From Diphasiastrum complanatum (lineage: Eukaryota; Streptophyta; Lycopodiopsida; Lycopodiales; Lycopodiaceae), in contig CM055093.1 in NCBI GenBank assembly GCA_029204225.1, positions 4,122,056 through 4,186,055 of the forward strand: DNA of 64,000 nt, read 5' to 3'. Made by a program: the position numbers and the translations under genes. The notes below the pieces were generated by a model. It searched no databases and had not been told where the DNA came from. It saw only the letters and a program-made list of their open reading frames with translations. The first letter of the stretch is position 1; every line of letters begins with the position of its first letter. Shown here in pieces: positions 44,101 through 53,924 of this stretch.

Positions 44101-44239
44101 TTGGGGTTTACATGTAGGGGATGTAGTAAGAAGCTTATGTGGGACGCCCTATGTATTGTTGGTGTTGCACCATCTGACCACGCCAACAACACCACCAGCT
44201 AGGCATTTGTTTAGTATGTGGCTTTTGACACCATTATTT

Positions 44240-44400
44240 TCAACCCAAGGGGTTTGGTTGAGTTGGTTAGCTTGGCATCCAAAGTTTCATTGGTCCCAAG
44301 TTCGAGTCTCCCTTGAAAACCAAGAGGTATTATTTTCACGTGCTTTGTCGGTTGATGAAAAGAGGTGTTATTCTCTAAAGAGGCAAAACACATTCTAGCT
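44240..44400 (+). mobile_element. tRNA-derived SINE-like sequence
   Basis: GGTTTGGTTGAGTTGGTTAG resembles a Pol III A box region, and 35-40 bp later AAGTTCGAGTCTCCC matches a B box (GGTTCGANTCC). The spacing fits a tRNA-related SINE head. No poly(A) or TTG tail and no target-site duplication were identified. Confidence 0.45.
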
Positions 44401-44510
44401 CCATGTAGATGTACAAAGATAAATTCACCTCTCAAAATTCACATTCATATATTATTAACACAATACAATACACCTTGAGCACTTTCACTTTCACCTTGAG
44501 CACAAGTTTG

Positions 44511-44512
<2 letters not shown>

Positions 44513-44553
<41 letters not shown>
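44513..44553. repeat. (CT)n microsatellite
   Basis: A pure CT run of about 41 bp. Confidence 0.95.
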
Positions 44554-44555
<2 letters not shown>

Positions 44556-44589
44556 GCCTTGCCTTTAGATGGGCTATAGTATTCAAAGC

Positions 44590-45364
44590 AAACAAAGTTG
44601 ACATGGCATGATTGAAAAAAAAAAAAGACCAAGTTTATGGTTTTGTTTTTCCTTGATGCCTGGATAAATCAAGTGTGTCATTGAGTTGGAGGTGTTGCAA
44701 CTTTGGAGAGTCGCCATATACCAAATAATATGTTTGTATCTTTTTAGCAAAACAAGCCATTGCAACTTTTTTTTTCTTAAAGAATGGACCACGCTTTAGT
44801 ACACATGGTTCATATATAGAAGCCATCCTACAGTTGGTTCATGATAAATGCAAGAGCTTAGAGACACCCATAAGGATAATGAAATCTGTAAATGCTCACA
44901 TAAAATAGCACGCGGTTGCAATATAAACTAAATCAAGAGTAGTTTTCCCACTTATAAAATTGGTAGTCATTGTTTTGATTGTCAACACTCTCATCACCAA
45001 ATAAAATCGCATAAGCACAATATTCAAGTGCAAAAGTCGGATTTTAGACCAAATGAAGTTCCATTGGATAGAAATTTCTCTTTAGCAAAACATACAAGAA
45101 GTTTAATTTTAATTGGTCGAAACTCAAATTGTCTTTCCATTGGCAAAGCATGACACTTTATAGAAGGTATATCAAAATGCCGCATAGATAGTCCCGATAC
45201 TCTTTTCTTTTCACAATACATCATGGGTAGAACTTGAATGTTTGTACTCCTTTTAACTAGGGTTCTAGTTGAATGCAAGGCCAATTAGGATAGTCACATC
45301 TAACATTAAACTAGGACCTACAAGAACATGAAAGAAAAAATTTAAAATAAAAGCCAAGATTGTA
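44590..45364. other. A+T-rich stretch, nothing recognised
   Basis: No coding, LTR or structural signal that I can support; a short A run at about 44617-44627. Confidence 0.4.
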
Positions 45365-45369
45365 ATCAT

Positions 45370-46186
45370 TGTGGGGTCGAAGATCTCTCGTAGAATAGCC
45401 CTTCCGCCTGTCAACAAAGGTTAGATCACTGGATAGGTGCTTAACTATGCATAGATGCTACTTTTAGCGAATTTCCTACTTTCTCCCTTAACTCTACTCA
45501 CCACTATACTACTCCTCTTTAACTCTACTCCTCTACACTAACATTCATCATAGTTTGGTTGAAGGAAATGAATGGAGAAGAAGAGATTGAGAAGAGAAGA
45601 GAAAGAGAGAGAAAGAGAGTGAGGGTGGTTAGTTCAAATGCTCCTTGTGCTTGCTAATGGAAAAACATTCACTATGGCAAACAATAAACATGGAAATAGA
45701 AAGCAATAGAAAACACAACCAAGAGCAATAGCAAGTAGTGAATAGCAAATGAGGATGCTTCTTTTCCAAAAATGGTAGAGTTTTCTCCTTCTCATTAAGC
45801 ATCCAAATAGTGTACAAATGGTGCCTTTTTATAAAATGGGGAAGGCCCTTGCCCCTCAATCTTATTGGCTAATATTCACAATGATCCTAACCATTCATCT
45901 TGGAGCCAACCTGATTCAAGGGCCCACAAAAAGTACATTAGAAATCACAAGATTCATGTGAGTCCCAATTTGGACCCAACTCTAAAAAGTGATCTCTAAG
46001 TTTAAAAATGACATTGGGCCTCTAGTTTTATTTTAATTACAAGGCCCAAGTCAAGTTTATTTTATTTACAACTTCAATTGCGTGCTCATTGGGCCATGGG
46101 CTTATACACGTAGGATGCCATGCCCTCGCAACACATTTTATTGGAAGACTTTATTTATTTACACTTTGTTGGGAATACCCCCAACA
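45370..46186 (-). repeat. 3' LTR of non-autonomous element
   Basis: On the minus strand starts TGTTGGGGGTATTCCCAACA and ends GACCCCACA. TATA-like TTTATAAAAAGGC is at about 45826-45838. It matches 50310-51012 closely and, over its first 400 bp, 39516 onward. Confidence 0.8.
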
Positions 46187-46259
46187 GGACCCACGGCCTG
46201 AAGTAGTGCCAGTCCCTCGGCACTCTACCGATTTAGTAGAGCGTTCTCTTGGACCACCT

Positions 46260-46793
46260 CTAGTGGATGAGATATCTCGTAACGTCTTCCATGAAGTTGA
46301 GATGGTCTAGTTTCTTCAAGTCCTTTGGCGTGTGGAAGGACTTGTGGACTCTTGTCAGCCATTCCTGATCCACCCATGCTTGGAATCGTTTCGTCCAGGG
46401 ATCTCCAAGGAATGCAGCTTGGTAATATACGCGAGCGACTGGCAGCTGGTCTTCAACTTTGTCGGAAGCGAGCGCCTTATTTGGATCAAAAAATATGGAG
46501 GGAAGGAAATCATCCCATTTTGTTTCAATGCCCATTAAATATTCCAAGTCCCGGGCGTAAGTGGCTGTCGCGCGGACTGTGGGATCGAGGCAATTGATGT
46601 AGTGAGTGGCGAATGCGGAGAGAGTCCTTCTGGCGTCTACATCCGTTGTCCACCCATATTCGGATTTGATGATTGGCCAGTTGAAATTGTTGAGTGTGAT
46701 CTGGTCCAGAGGAGTGCCGCATTCCGCCCATTTGGATCTTCTTGGACATGGCAAAAAATGCGCGTTGACCCGTAACTGTTGCGGACTCGTCAC
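46260..46793 (-). CDS. Unrecognised protein, last segment of non-pol region
   Basis: A 177-residue uninterrupted frame with mixed composition: SKWAECGTPLDQITLNNFNW, then WTTDVDARRTLSAFATHYIN and PWTKRFQAWVDQEWLTRVHK. No family recognised. It ends about 75 bp before the 3' LTR. The balanced composition and many aromatic residues suggest real coding ancestry. It could be the C-terminal domain of one larger protein that includes the upstream coiled coil. Confidence 0.45.
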   Translation of the reverse strand: MTSPQQLRVNAHFLPCPRRSKWAECGTPLDQITLNNFNWPIIKSEYGWTTDVDARRTLSAFATHYINCLDPTVRATATYARDLEYLMGIETKWDDFLPSIFFDPNKALASDKVEDQLPVARVYYQAAFLGDPWTKRFQAWVDQEWLTRVHKSFHTPKDLKKLDHLNFMEDVTRYLIH

Positions 46794-46879
46794 GTAAGCC
46801 GTGATGGCCGCAGGGTCTCTCTCAAATAACTATTGTCACCACTCCGGTTGTGGTTGGAGGGTGGGTAAGGCTTGCAGTT

Positions 46880-47800
46880 CTATTCCCTTGATGGTCTGAG
46901 CTGAGAATGATATCTGTCAGCCGCCTCTTGATGACTCGTGGGGATAATTGGATAAAAATTCATTGATGTTCTCCTCCATGGATTTCGGTCTTCAAAAGGT
47001 CCGGCTGACAAATATCGTTCGTGACCCTCTGGATGATGTTGCTTGGCTCTGGCTGATGGTTGCGCCTTGGCTTTGGTTTCGCGTCTCAGCAGCCGCATCT
47101 GTCTGTCCTTGGTCTTGGCCTTCGGACCCTTGATCTGGTTGAAATTCTCCTGTTGCTTGCTGGCTCTGATCTTGGCTGGTACTAGCCTGTGCAGCGTCAA
47201 AATTAGGTGACGGTGGAATTACCACGGGGGTGGGCTGGGCCTTCGTTTCCATGTATTTCTGGCATGCCTTGAGGGCTTGCTTGGCCTGGGTGAGCTCTTG
47301 CGTTGCGCTTGCCCGATACTTATTGAACTCCGCCTGGTAGCTGTTGAGGGTTTGGCTATAAATCTGCACCTGATGCCGTAGAAGATTCATCTCTGATTGG
47401 GAAAGCGGCCTTGTGTCCAGTACAGATTGAGCTAACCAGACGAGCTTCTAGTCTTGTAAGGCTTTAACCTCCGTCCCCAGGCGCGTGTTCTCTGCTTCCA
47501 AAAGTGTAAGTTGCACCTAGATGGGGGCAAGCCATTGGGATGCTTCAGCTTGAAGCTCTCACACCTTTGTGGAGGCCTCAGTCAACGCTTTGGAGAGGCT
47601 TTGAATATATTTGTTTAGGCCCTCCTCCTTCTACTGCAGCTTGGCAATCTCTTGGTGCCCTGCTTGTTCGTGTTGCAAAGCCGGAATCAGCTCTTGCTAC
47701 AGCTTGGTGAGGTCTGTTCGCAGATGTGTATTACTCATTGCCAACTATAGTACCCTGCTTTCCATAATAGCTTTGGCTACTACCGCATCCATGATGTATT
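46880..47800 (-). pseudogene. Coiled-coil and Gln/Ser-rich segment
   Basis: The minus strand reads a long heptad-like helix interrupted by several stops (ALTEAS..., LLEAENTRLGTEVKALQD, then the open part HQVQIYSQTLNSYQAEFNKY and LTQAKQALKACQKYMETKA at 47180-47390). A Gln/Ser/Thr-rich linker follows to about 46992. Related coiled-coil regions occur in plant retroelement-borne proteins, but I cannot name a family. Confidence 0.45.
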
Positions 47801-47803
47801 TTC

Positions 47804-49040
47804 CTAAGGTTTGTACGTCGTTGTTAGATCTGTGGGAGCAGCTGGTACACTGGCACTGGCAGGGGCTTGTGTTGTATCGGCCCCGACGACTTGTGGAATT
47901 CCGTCATCATTGTCTTCGATCAGGTTTTCATTTGTCCTGATGCCATTTGGGGCAGTAGGGTCAGCCCGATCTGGTGATGCTAAAAACACTGTTTGTACAA
48001 ATGCGTCATCAGACAGCGGTTGGCTGCCCTCGGCAACCTTTGGCGAAGCGGGTGGGGTGTGAGAAAACTGTGGAAACAAGGGTGAGGACGGTTTGTCCGA
48101 ATGAGAGGATGGGAGGAACAGTGAGAAACTGAAGGGTGGTGTGGAGTATGGAAGAAGGTGATGATGGAACAGAAAGTGTATGGCGTGGGGGTGAAAATTT
48201 GATAACTTGCATCCATGCCAGAGTGTCGGGGGACAGTTGCAAATCAGAAGGGTTGAATGTGAGAGGAGCAATGGTGGTGACAGGAGTAATGGAGGATGCG
48301 ATGGTGATGGATGGAGTAGCAGACACTGGAAGAGAAGTAGGAGTGGTATCGACAGAAGAAACGAGGATGGAGACAGAAACAGATGTGGATGAAATAGGAA
48401 GAGAGGTAGCGACAACAGAAATTGGAGTGGGGGGTTGCACGGAAGAAAAAGTGGCGGTGGTTGATGGAGTAGTTAGTGTTGTAGTGGAGACACGTCTTCG
48501 GACAACAGATGGAGATGTGGATGTAGAGGCAACGCCACGTTTGCTGGCCGTTGTGTTAATGATTGCAGGTTGGGAGGAGGTAGATGCTTGAGATGGTGGG
48601 TAAAGGTTAGTATGTGGCACAAGGGTAGACATGAGAGATGAGCGTTGGAAACCGTGCACTTTCACCTCAAGAAGTGCACAAGCAAAGTTACACAACAGGG
48701 GGCCTACTGCGATTCGCTCACGGTTGTTGGGTTTGATGGAGTTTGTTAGTTCTCGAATAAGGAAGCTATGCCAGTCGTATGGCACAACGGAGGGGTTAGG
48801 GAATTCCAAAAAGAATTCCACTATCTGACTCAACAGCGTAGACGGGATTCTGTCCTTGCAAAATGCTGAAAGAACCATAAAGTTATCCAACAGATGCGCA
48901 GTTGCCTGAATGACTGATTTTGTGATAGCTTCTATCAGGTAACCATTGTTAGTCTGGATGTGAATTTCTGGTGTGGTTTGGGTGACGAATGGTTTGATCA
49001 GAGATTTGGCGTGGCGATGGGAGATGGGTTGACGTTGCAT
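47804..49040 (-). CDS. Unrecognised protein: helical domain plus Ser/Thr-rich and acidic linkers
   Basis: Frame 48009-49040 has a folded-looking N-terminal part of about 140 residues (ITKSVIQATAHLLDNFMVLS, VVPYDWHSFLIRELTNSIKP, ERIAVGPLLCNFACALLEVK), then about 150 residues dominated by Ser, Thr, Pro and Val. After a frameshift near 48080 an acidic segment (EGSQPLSDDAFVQTVFLASP, then ENLIEDNDDGIPQVVG) runs to 47804. The N-terminal part vaguely resembles plant-mobile-domain-type retroelement proteins; this is only an impression. It follows gag directly where protease and RT would be expected. Confidence 0.45.
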
Positions 49041-49084
49041 TGCACAGATGGCAAAATCTATGTGTCGGTTTCAGATTTTGCTTT

Positions 49085-50225
49085 AGGACTGGACACTTGT
49101 TCGCTGTATGGTTTTGCGTGCATACTGAACACCATACATTTTCTCGTCGAGGATACTGCAGCTGGTTTGGTTCTATTGATGTGGAGCTACTACTACAGTT
49201 CCTTGTAAGGCCTTCAGTTTCTGGTCAAACTACGTTGTAAGTTGCTCCATCTGTTGTTTGTGTAATTTTGTCATTTGCTCCAACAACAGTTCTGTGGATA
49301 GAGCAAATGCGTTTGATGATGATGATGCAATCGAGGGAGTAGGAGTGTGGGTGGAAGGATATTCATCGTCAGATCCCTCATCCTCTTCTCTGATGGCATC
49401 TTCCATAGCTTCTTGCAGAGTAGCGTACTGCTCCCGTCGTTTCAGTTATCTTCTGATGCTTCGTGGTAATCCGGCTAGGAACCACATGATCACCGCGTGA
49501 TCGAGAGTCAGTACTGCACTGCTCTCGGATCGTAGATGTTTGACCCGTTCAATATAGTCCCGGACCCTTTCTCGTTTTCCCATCTTGACTTTGCTTAGCA
49601 GGAGAAACGAGTCTTCAAGGAACTTTCTTGGTTTCAAGCGCGTAATGAGAGCCGCTTTAACCGCTTCCCAGGTGGATTTCTCTTCCTCTGACAGGTTGAA
49701 AAACCAATCCTGAGCCACTGCAAGCAAGGACATAGGAAATAGCATCAGCTTCTCTGCAGATGTCCGTTCGTCATAGATTTCACAAGCTTGCTCATAGATC
49801 TGGAAGAATCGGATGGGATCTGATGATCCGTCCTATTTTGGTATATCCATCCGTGGTGCTCTCCGAACTACATGCAAGGGTGCGACAGGTACGAGTTGGC
49901 CCATTGGATCCATTGGTGCTGGTTTCGGTTCTGTCTCTTGTTGCATAGCTGCTAATCTGGGAAGGTGTGGTGCTTGATTTGCTATCCTTCGTGCTATTGA
50001 TCATCTCGATCTCAGATTCATCCGATGGTGGGTTCCAAAGTGATTGGATCTTGCTTATACAGTAGGATGCAGTCTGGATCTTCAAGGATCTGATCGATCT
50101 GATAGGCCGGAATGAATTTTAGACCTTTTACGGTGGTTTTTCCTTGATAGCTTTTTACTCCTTGCATTGATTGACCTGAGATTTTGACAGTAGCTGGATC
50201 CGATGCAGATATTTCCACTGATCTA
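49085..50225 (-). pseudogene. gag: Gag of non-autonomous element, with zinc knuckle
   Basis: Starts near MEISASDPATVKISGQSMQG (about 50218), passes through frames 49792-50085, and contains a capsid core at 49446-49745: VAQDWFFNLSEEEKSTWEAV, ALITRLKPRKFLEDSFLLLS and VRDYIERVKHLRSESS, typical of Ty3-type Retrotrans_gag. The knuckle CSVCTQNHTANKC (about 49110-49150) has three rather than four residues between the second Cys and His. At least two frameshifts are needed. Confidence 0.7.
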
Positions 50226-50309
50226 GTCTGCGAGGGTTATCTTGTGCGAGGGTTGGTTGTGCGAGGGTTTTTAAGCTATTTTTGTAGGTAAAAAACTTGA
50301 TATCTTTCT

Positions 50310-51012
50310 TCTCCCTTAACTCTACTCATCACTATACTACTCCTCTTTAACTCTACTCCTCTACACTAACATTCATCATAGTTTGGTTGAAGGGAAGAAA
50401 TGGAGAAAAAGAGATTGAGAAGAGAAGAGAAAGAGAGAAAAAGAGAGTGAGGGTGGAGGTTAGCTCAAATGCTCCTTATGCTTGCTAATGGAAAAACATT
50501 CACTATGGCAATCAATAAACATGGAAATAGAAAGCAATAGAAAACACAACCAAGAGCAATAGCAAGTAGTGAATAGCAAATGAGGATGCTTCTCTTCCAA
50601 AAATGGTAGAGTTTCCTCCTTCTCATTAAGCATCCAAATAGTGTACAAATGGTGTCTTTTTATAAAATGGGGAAGGCCCTTGCCCCTCAATCTTATTGGC
50701 TAATATTCACAATGATCCTAACCATTCATCTTGGACCCAACTTGAACCAAGGGTCCACAAAAAGTACATTAGAAATCACAAGATTCATGTGAGTCCCAAT
50801 TTGGACTCTAAAAAGTGATCTCTAAGTTTAAAAATGACATTGGGCCTCTAGTTTTATTTTAATTACAAGGCCCAAGTCAAGTTTATTTTATTTACAACTT
50901 CAATTGCATGCTCATTGGGCCATGGACTTATACACGTAGGATGCCATGCCCTCGCAACACATTTTATTGGAGGATTTTATTTATTTACACTTTGTTGGGA
51001 ATACCCCCAACA
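50310..51012 (-). repeat. 5' LTR of non-autonomous element (U5 end not matched)
   Basis: Matches the left LTR from CTTCTCCCTTAACTC at 50310 to the end at 51012. The next 105 bp of the left LTR have no counterpart. Between this LTR and gag lies a triple repeat of TGCGAGGGTT (50230-50270). No standard primer site is recognised. Confidence 0.75.
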
Positions 51013-51017
51013 ATCAT

Positions 51018-51297
51018 CAAGTAAATTCTACCTCTCATTACAAAAGCATGGTATGCCATAGAAAGTATTTTGCAAGACACTATTGCTTACTTGAACACTC
51101 AATATTTGCATCCAACTAGTCAATAGTTTTCTCATGTATGCGATAGTCATGTACACTTTGGTCTTCTCAATCCCTCTACGACTTCCCTTCTCTCTTGTCC
51201 TCAACCTTGGACCCTTCTGATGACGTATATCCTTCCCCCCCTTCCTTCCTTCTAGGATAACGCCTCTCATTCCTACTTCCTAGAATTTACTTGCTCT
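51018..51297. mobile_element. Possible MITE bounded by 13 bp inverted repeat
   Basis: CAAGTAAATTCTA at 51018-51030 is perfectly inverted at about 51285-51297 (TAGAATTTACTTG), and the adjoining CCTCTCATT is inverted too after a short insert. Size and lack of coding fit a MITE, but no target-site duplication was found and the left end touches the neighbouring element's duplication. Confidence 0.35.
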
Positions 51298-51829
51298 TCT
51301 TTCTTCTTCTCAATCTCTCTTCTCCATCTTTTCAAATCTATTTACAAAGTTATCCTCTCCATGCGCGATCTTACTTTTTGAACATGTGGTAATTCTATCT
51401 CCCATTTGGAATCTTTATGGTTCTCTAAAGTAATCACCATCAATTCTAAACCTCTTGCTTCAAAAACAGACTCTGTCGTAGCCTTTCGAGTAAGAGTCTT
51501 GTCACTTGGGAGCACATCATGAATTACATTTATTCCCTTATCATTTTCCACTTTAGAAGTGACCTTGGACTCTCCTCTCGGGAAACCAACTTTATCTCAT
51601 ATGCTTTCACTCATGGGGACCTTGGGCCTCTGTCTACTTCCTCCTCCATTGACTGAAAAAACAACTGGCTTTTCAAGGCCCTAGCCAAATCTGGGAAAAT
51701 CTCCTATTATTCTATTTTTGCTGCCACCAAAGAGCCAAACTTTACTTTCTCTTAGTTGAATTCCAAATGAAATCTTTATAATCCCCCCACCTTTGGAAAG
51801 CCAGATTTCGATGCACTCACAAAATTAGA
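51298..51829. other. Unassigned non-coding stretch
   Basis: Short frames on both strands only; no domain recognised. Confidence 0.35.
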
Positions 51830-52302
51830 ACTGACAAACTCATAGTCTTCTCTCTCAAAATTCTACAGCTCTATCTTCATGTCCGTGCTCATTATAGAGG
51901 GGGTGTAACGCGTTTGTGTTCTAAATGCAGATTATTAGATGAGGATGTGGTTCACCTTTTTTTTCCATTACTATGCTTCTCTTTGAAAATCAATTGTTAA
52001 TCTCTTCATTGCTCGTTTTCATACCAGATTCAAGAGATTCAGCCATACAGACTTGCTATTGAAAAATATCAATTTTTATAATGTTAAGGTTAATGCTTTT
52101 TGGCAATGCATTAGAGTAATTACTCTTTGGAACATTTGTCTAGAAAGGATTAGTAGGGAATTTGGGAATGGTGACTTTGTCATCTCCCCTCTACTTCTTT
52201 TTTAGGAAGCTGAAAATCTTATGCTTCTTTGAGCTTTTCATGTACTTTTGTAAAAAGTCATTGATGTATGGTTAATCTCTTTCGAGAGAAAAAAAAAAAA
52301 AG
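51830..52302 (+). mobile_element. LINE (L1-type) 3' end with poly(A)
   Basis: The frame LKILQLYLHVRAHYRGGVTR and LCSKCRLLDEDVVHLFFPLL matches the zf-RVT zinc-binding region found at the end of plant L1 ORF2 (CxxC...DHLFFxC). It is followed by stop-containing remnants, a short 3' UTR and a terminal A run at 52290-52302. A 5'-truncated copy is normal for LINEs. The 5' edge is approximate and no target-site duplication was identified. Confidence 0.65.
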
Positions 52303-53239
52303 CCTCAAAACTATTTGATTTATTATCCTTATAGATCGGTTACCTTGAACTTTTCAATCAACCTTGAAATTGCTAGAAGATAGTTATTGGTTTAGCTTAG
52401 TTGTAGTAGCTATAACAAGTATGAACAAGGATCTTACTTAACTAGTGTACTCCTCTTCTCTTGTTAGTGTGTGGTTGATATTGTGATCCTATTGTGATGG
52501 TATATTTAGAGTGTTTATTCTAATGAGCCTACAAGGAAGCGGTGAGACACTCTATTGGGAAGGTCAAGAATGAAAAGAGCAGAAGTTGTCATAGCTTAGA
52601 TTTATTTGTTTTGCATGTGAAAGAAGATGATAACAAGTTGATACATCATGCTCATGTAGTAGAAAGCTTCAACTACTACTATAATGGGGGAATAGAGCAC
52701 GTGTAGGTGCATTTGGATTGTTTTCTCATCTCGTTTAAGCTTATGTAGATGGCACAAAGCTGGAAAAAAAAAGGTGCAAGAATTTTTTGTGCCTTGTGTT
52801 GGGAAAATTTGGACAAATTCCTCGGTGCATGTGCTACGCCTATTGAATCGAAGAGGTCAGAATCAATAAGTCGATTATGTAGACAAACACGAAGTCTGAT
52901 GACTATTAGTTTTGGAAAAGATAGACAGTTCAAATAGTCCATAAGAGAGCAGAAAGAAGATTGCTTAGGTTCTGAATCCTCCATAGATTAGCACAAAGAT
53001 AGGAGCTCCCTGCTTCTTACATCTATCTTGCACAATGAATATCTCTGAATGAATCTCTCTTTCTCTCTTGCAAGCTTGCTATTGGAACATCCTACATATG
53101 CGAGAAAAAAAAATGGTTTCTAGTAGTTGCTACCAAAATGACCCTATCAAGATGTCACTATTAGAACGTGCCTATTAGAACATGACATCTAGCAGCATAT
53201 CAGTCATTAAATCTTCAAAAGCCAAAACTTTGCTCTTAG
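52303..53239. other. No recognised feature
   Basis: A+T-rich sequence with short frames. I see no domain, LTR edge or repeat that I can support. Confidence 0.4.
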
Positions 53240-53760
53240 GCCTAATATTTGAATTGAAACTTATGGGGCAGTGTATTCATGCGCACATGGCTCAAGGAGC
53301 ACACCACCTAGTATTTTGCCAAATTTAAACTATTTATTGGCACCTTCTAGTCCTAACAAACCCCCCTTACATTTAGGCTTCTAGCCACATTGTAAATGAC
53401 AAAAACATGGTGGCACCAAAAACATTTGCCATTAATAACATTAGTAGTTCAGATACTCTCGTCGGTTACCTAGAGTTAACAAACTAGCAATGCGATCATT
53501 TAAATATCAAGTTATTAGATAATCAAACATTCATTGTCCAATATAGAGTCAAATTTCTTTCAAAATCCACTACTAGATTGGGCAATTTTTCTCTCTAACA
53601 ATGATGGCTTCAAGGGTATAGGATAGTCTCCATCCGGTGAACTCAACATCTCTGGTTACTCAAACAAGTCATATCAGCATCAAGTAAAGAACATCAAATA
53701 AAATCACATAAACTGATAGCAAGCTAACAGCTTATCAGAAAAATAGATCACAACCTACAC
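53240..53760 (+). mobile_element. Degenerate Tat-like LTR end and leader
   Basis: TTGGCACCTTCTAGTCCTAACAAA-type wording near 53338 parallels the LTR block at about 366 (TTGGCACCTCCTAGTCCC), and CTTCAAGGGTATAGGATAG with GAACTCAACATCTCTGG at about 53605-53657 parallels 603-655. The order LTR end, primer region, leader is kept. Divergence is much higher than in the other three copies. Confidence 0.5.
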
Positions 53761-53924
53761 ATCATTTTGTAGCTTGGGCTAATTGGTATTTCATTCAACT
53801 GAGATTCGATTCTCTATCAACATCTTAGTATTGGTTAAGACAAATCATGATACTTCTGTCTTACTCTAGGCTTCTGTTCCCTTAGTTGCTTCGCTTGATT
53901 TTGGCCCCTAGTAGCACATGTTCT

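Larger units (their letters stand above)
45370..51012 (-). mobile_element. Non-autonomous LTR element with gag and long non-pol coding region
   Basis: Two LTR copies in minus orientation (45370-46186 and about 50310-51012) flank 4.1 kb. ATCAT is present on both sides (45365-45369 and 51013-51017), directly outside TG and CA. Inside, on the minus strand: gag with a zinc knuckle, then about 2.8 kb of diverse protein-coding-like sequence. No protease, RT, RNase H or integrase motif is found. The right LTR lacks about 105 bp present in the left one. Confidence 0.75.

Noticed and set aside
44245-44330. A genuine tRNA gene
   Set aside because: A and B box-like motifs are present, but I could not fold a cloverleaf with acceptor and anticodon stems; a SINE head fits better.
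46188-46310. Plus-strand frame at the edge of the 45.4-46.2 kb LTR
   Set aside because: Crosses the LTR boundary and is antisense to the 46260-46793 frame; no domain.
48136-48591. 151-residue Glu/Val/Thr-rich frame on the plus strand
   Set aside because: Antisense shadow of the Ser/Thr-rich linker on the minus strand.
52679-52984. 101-residue minus-strand frame
   Set aside because: No motif, and the region has no other sign of coding; likely chance in A+T-rich DNA.
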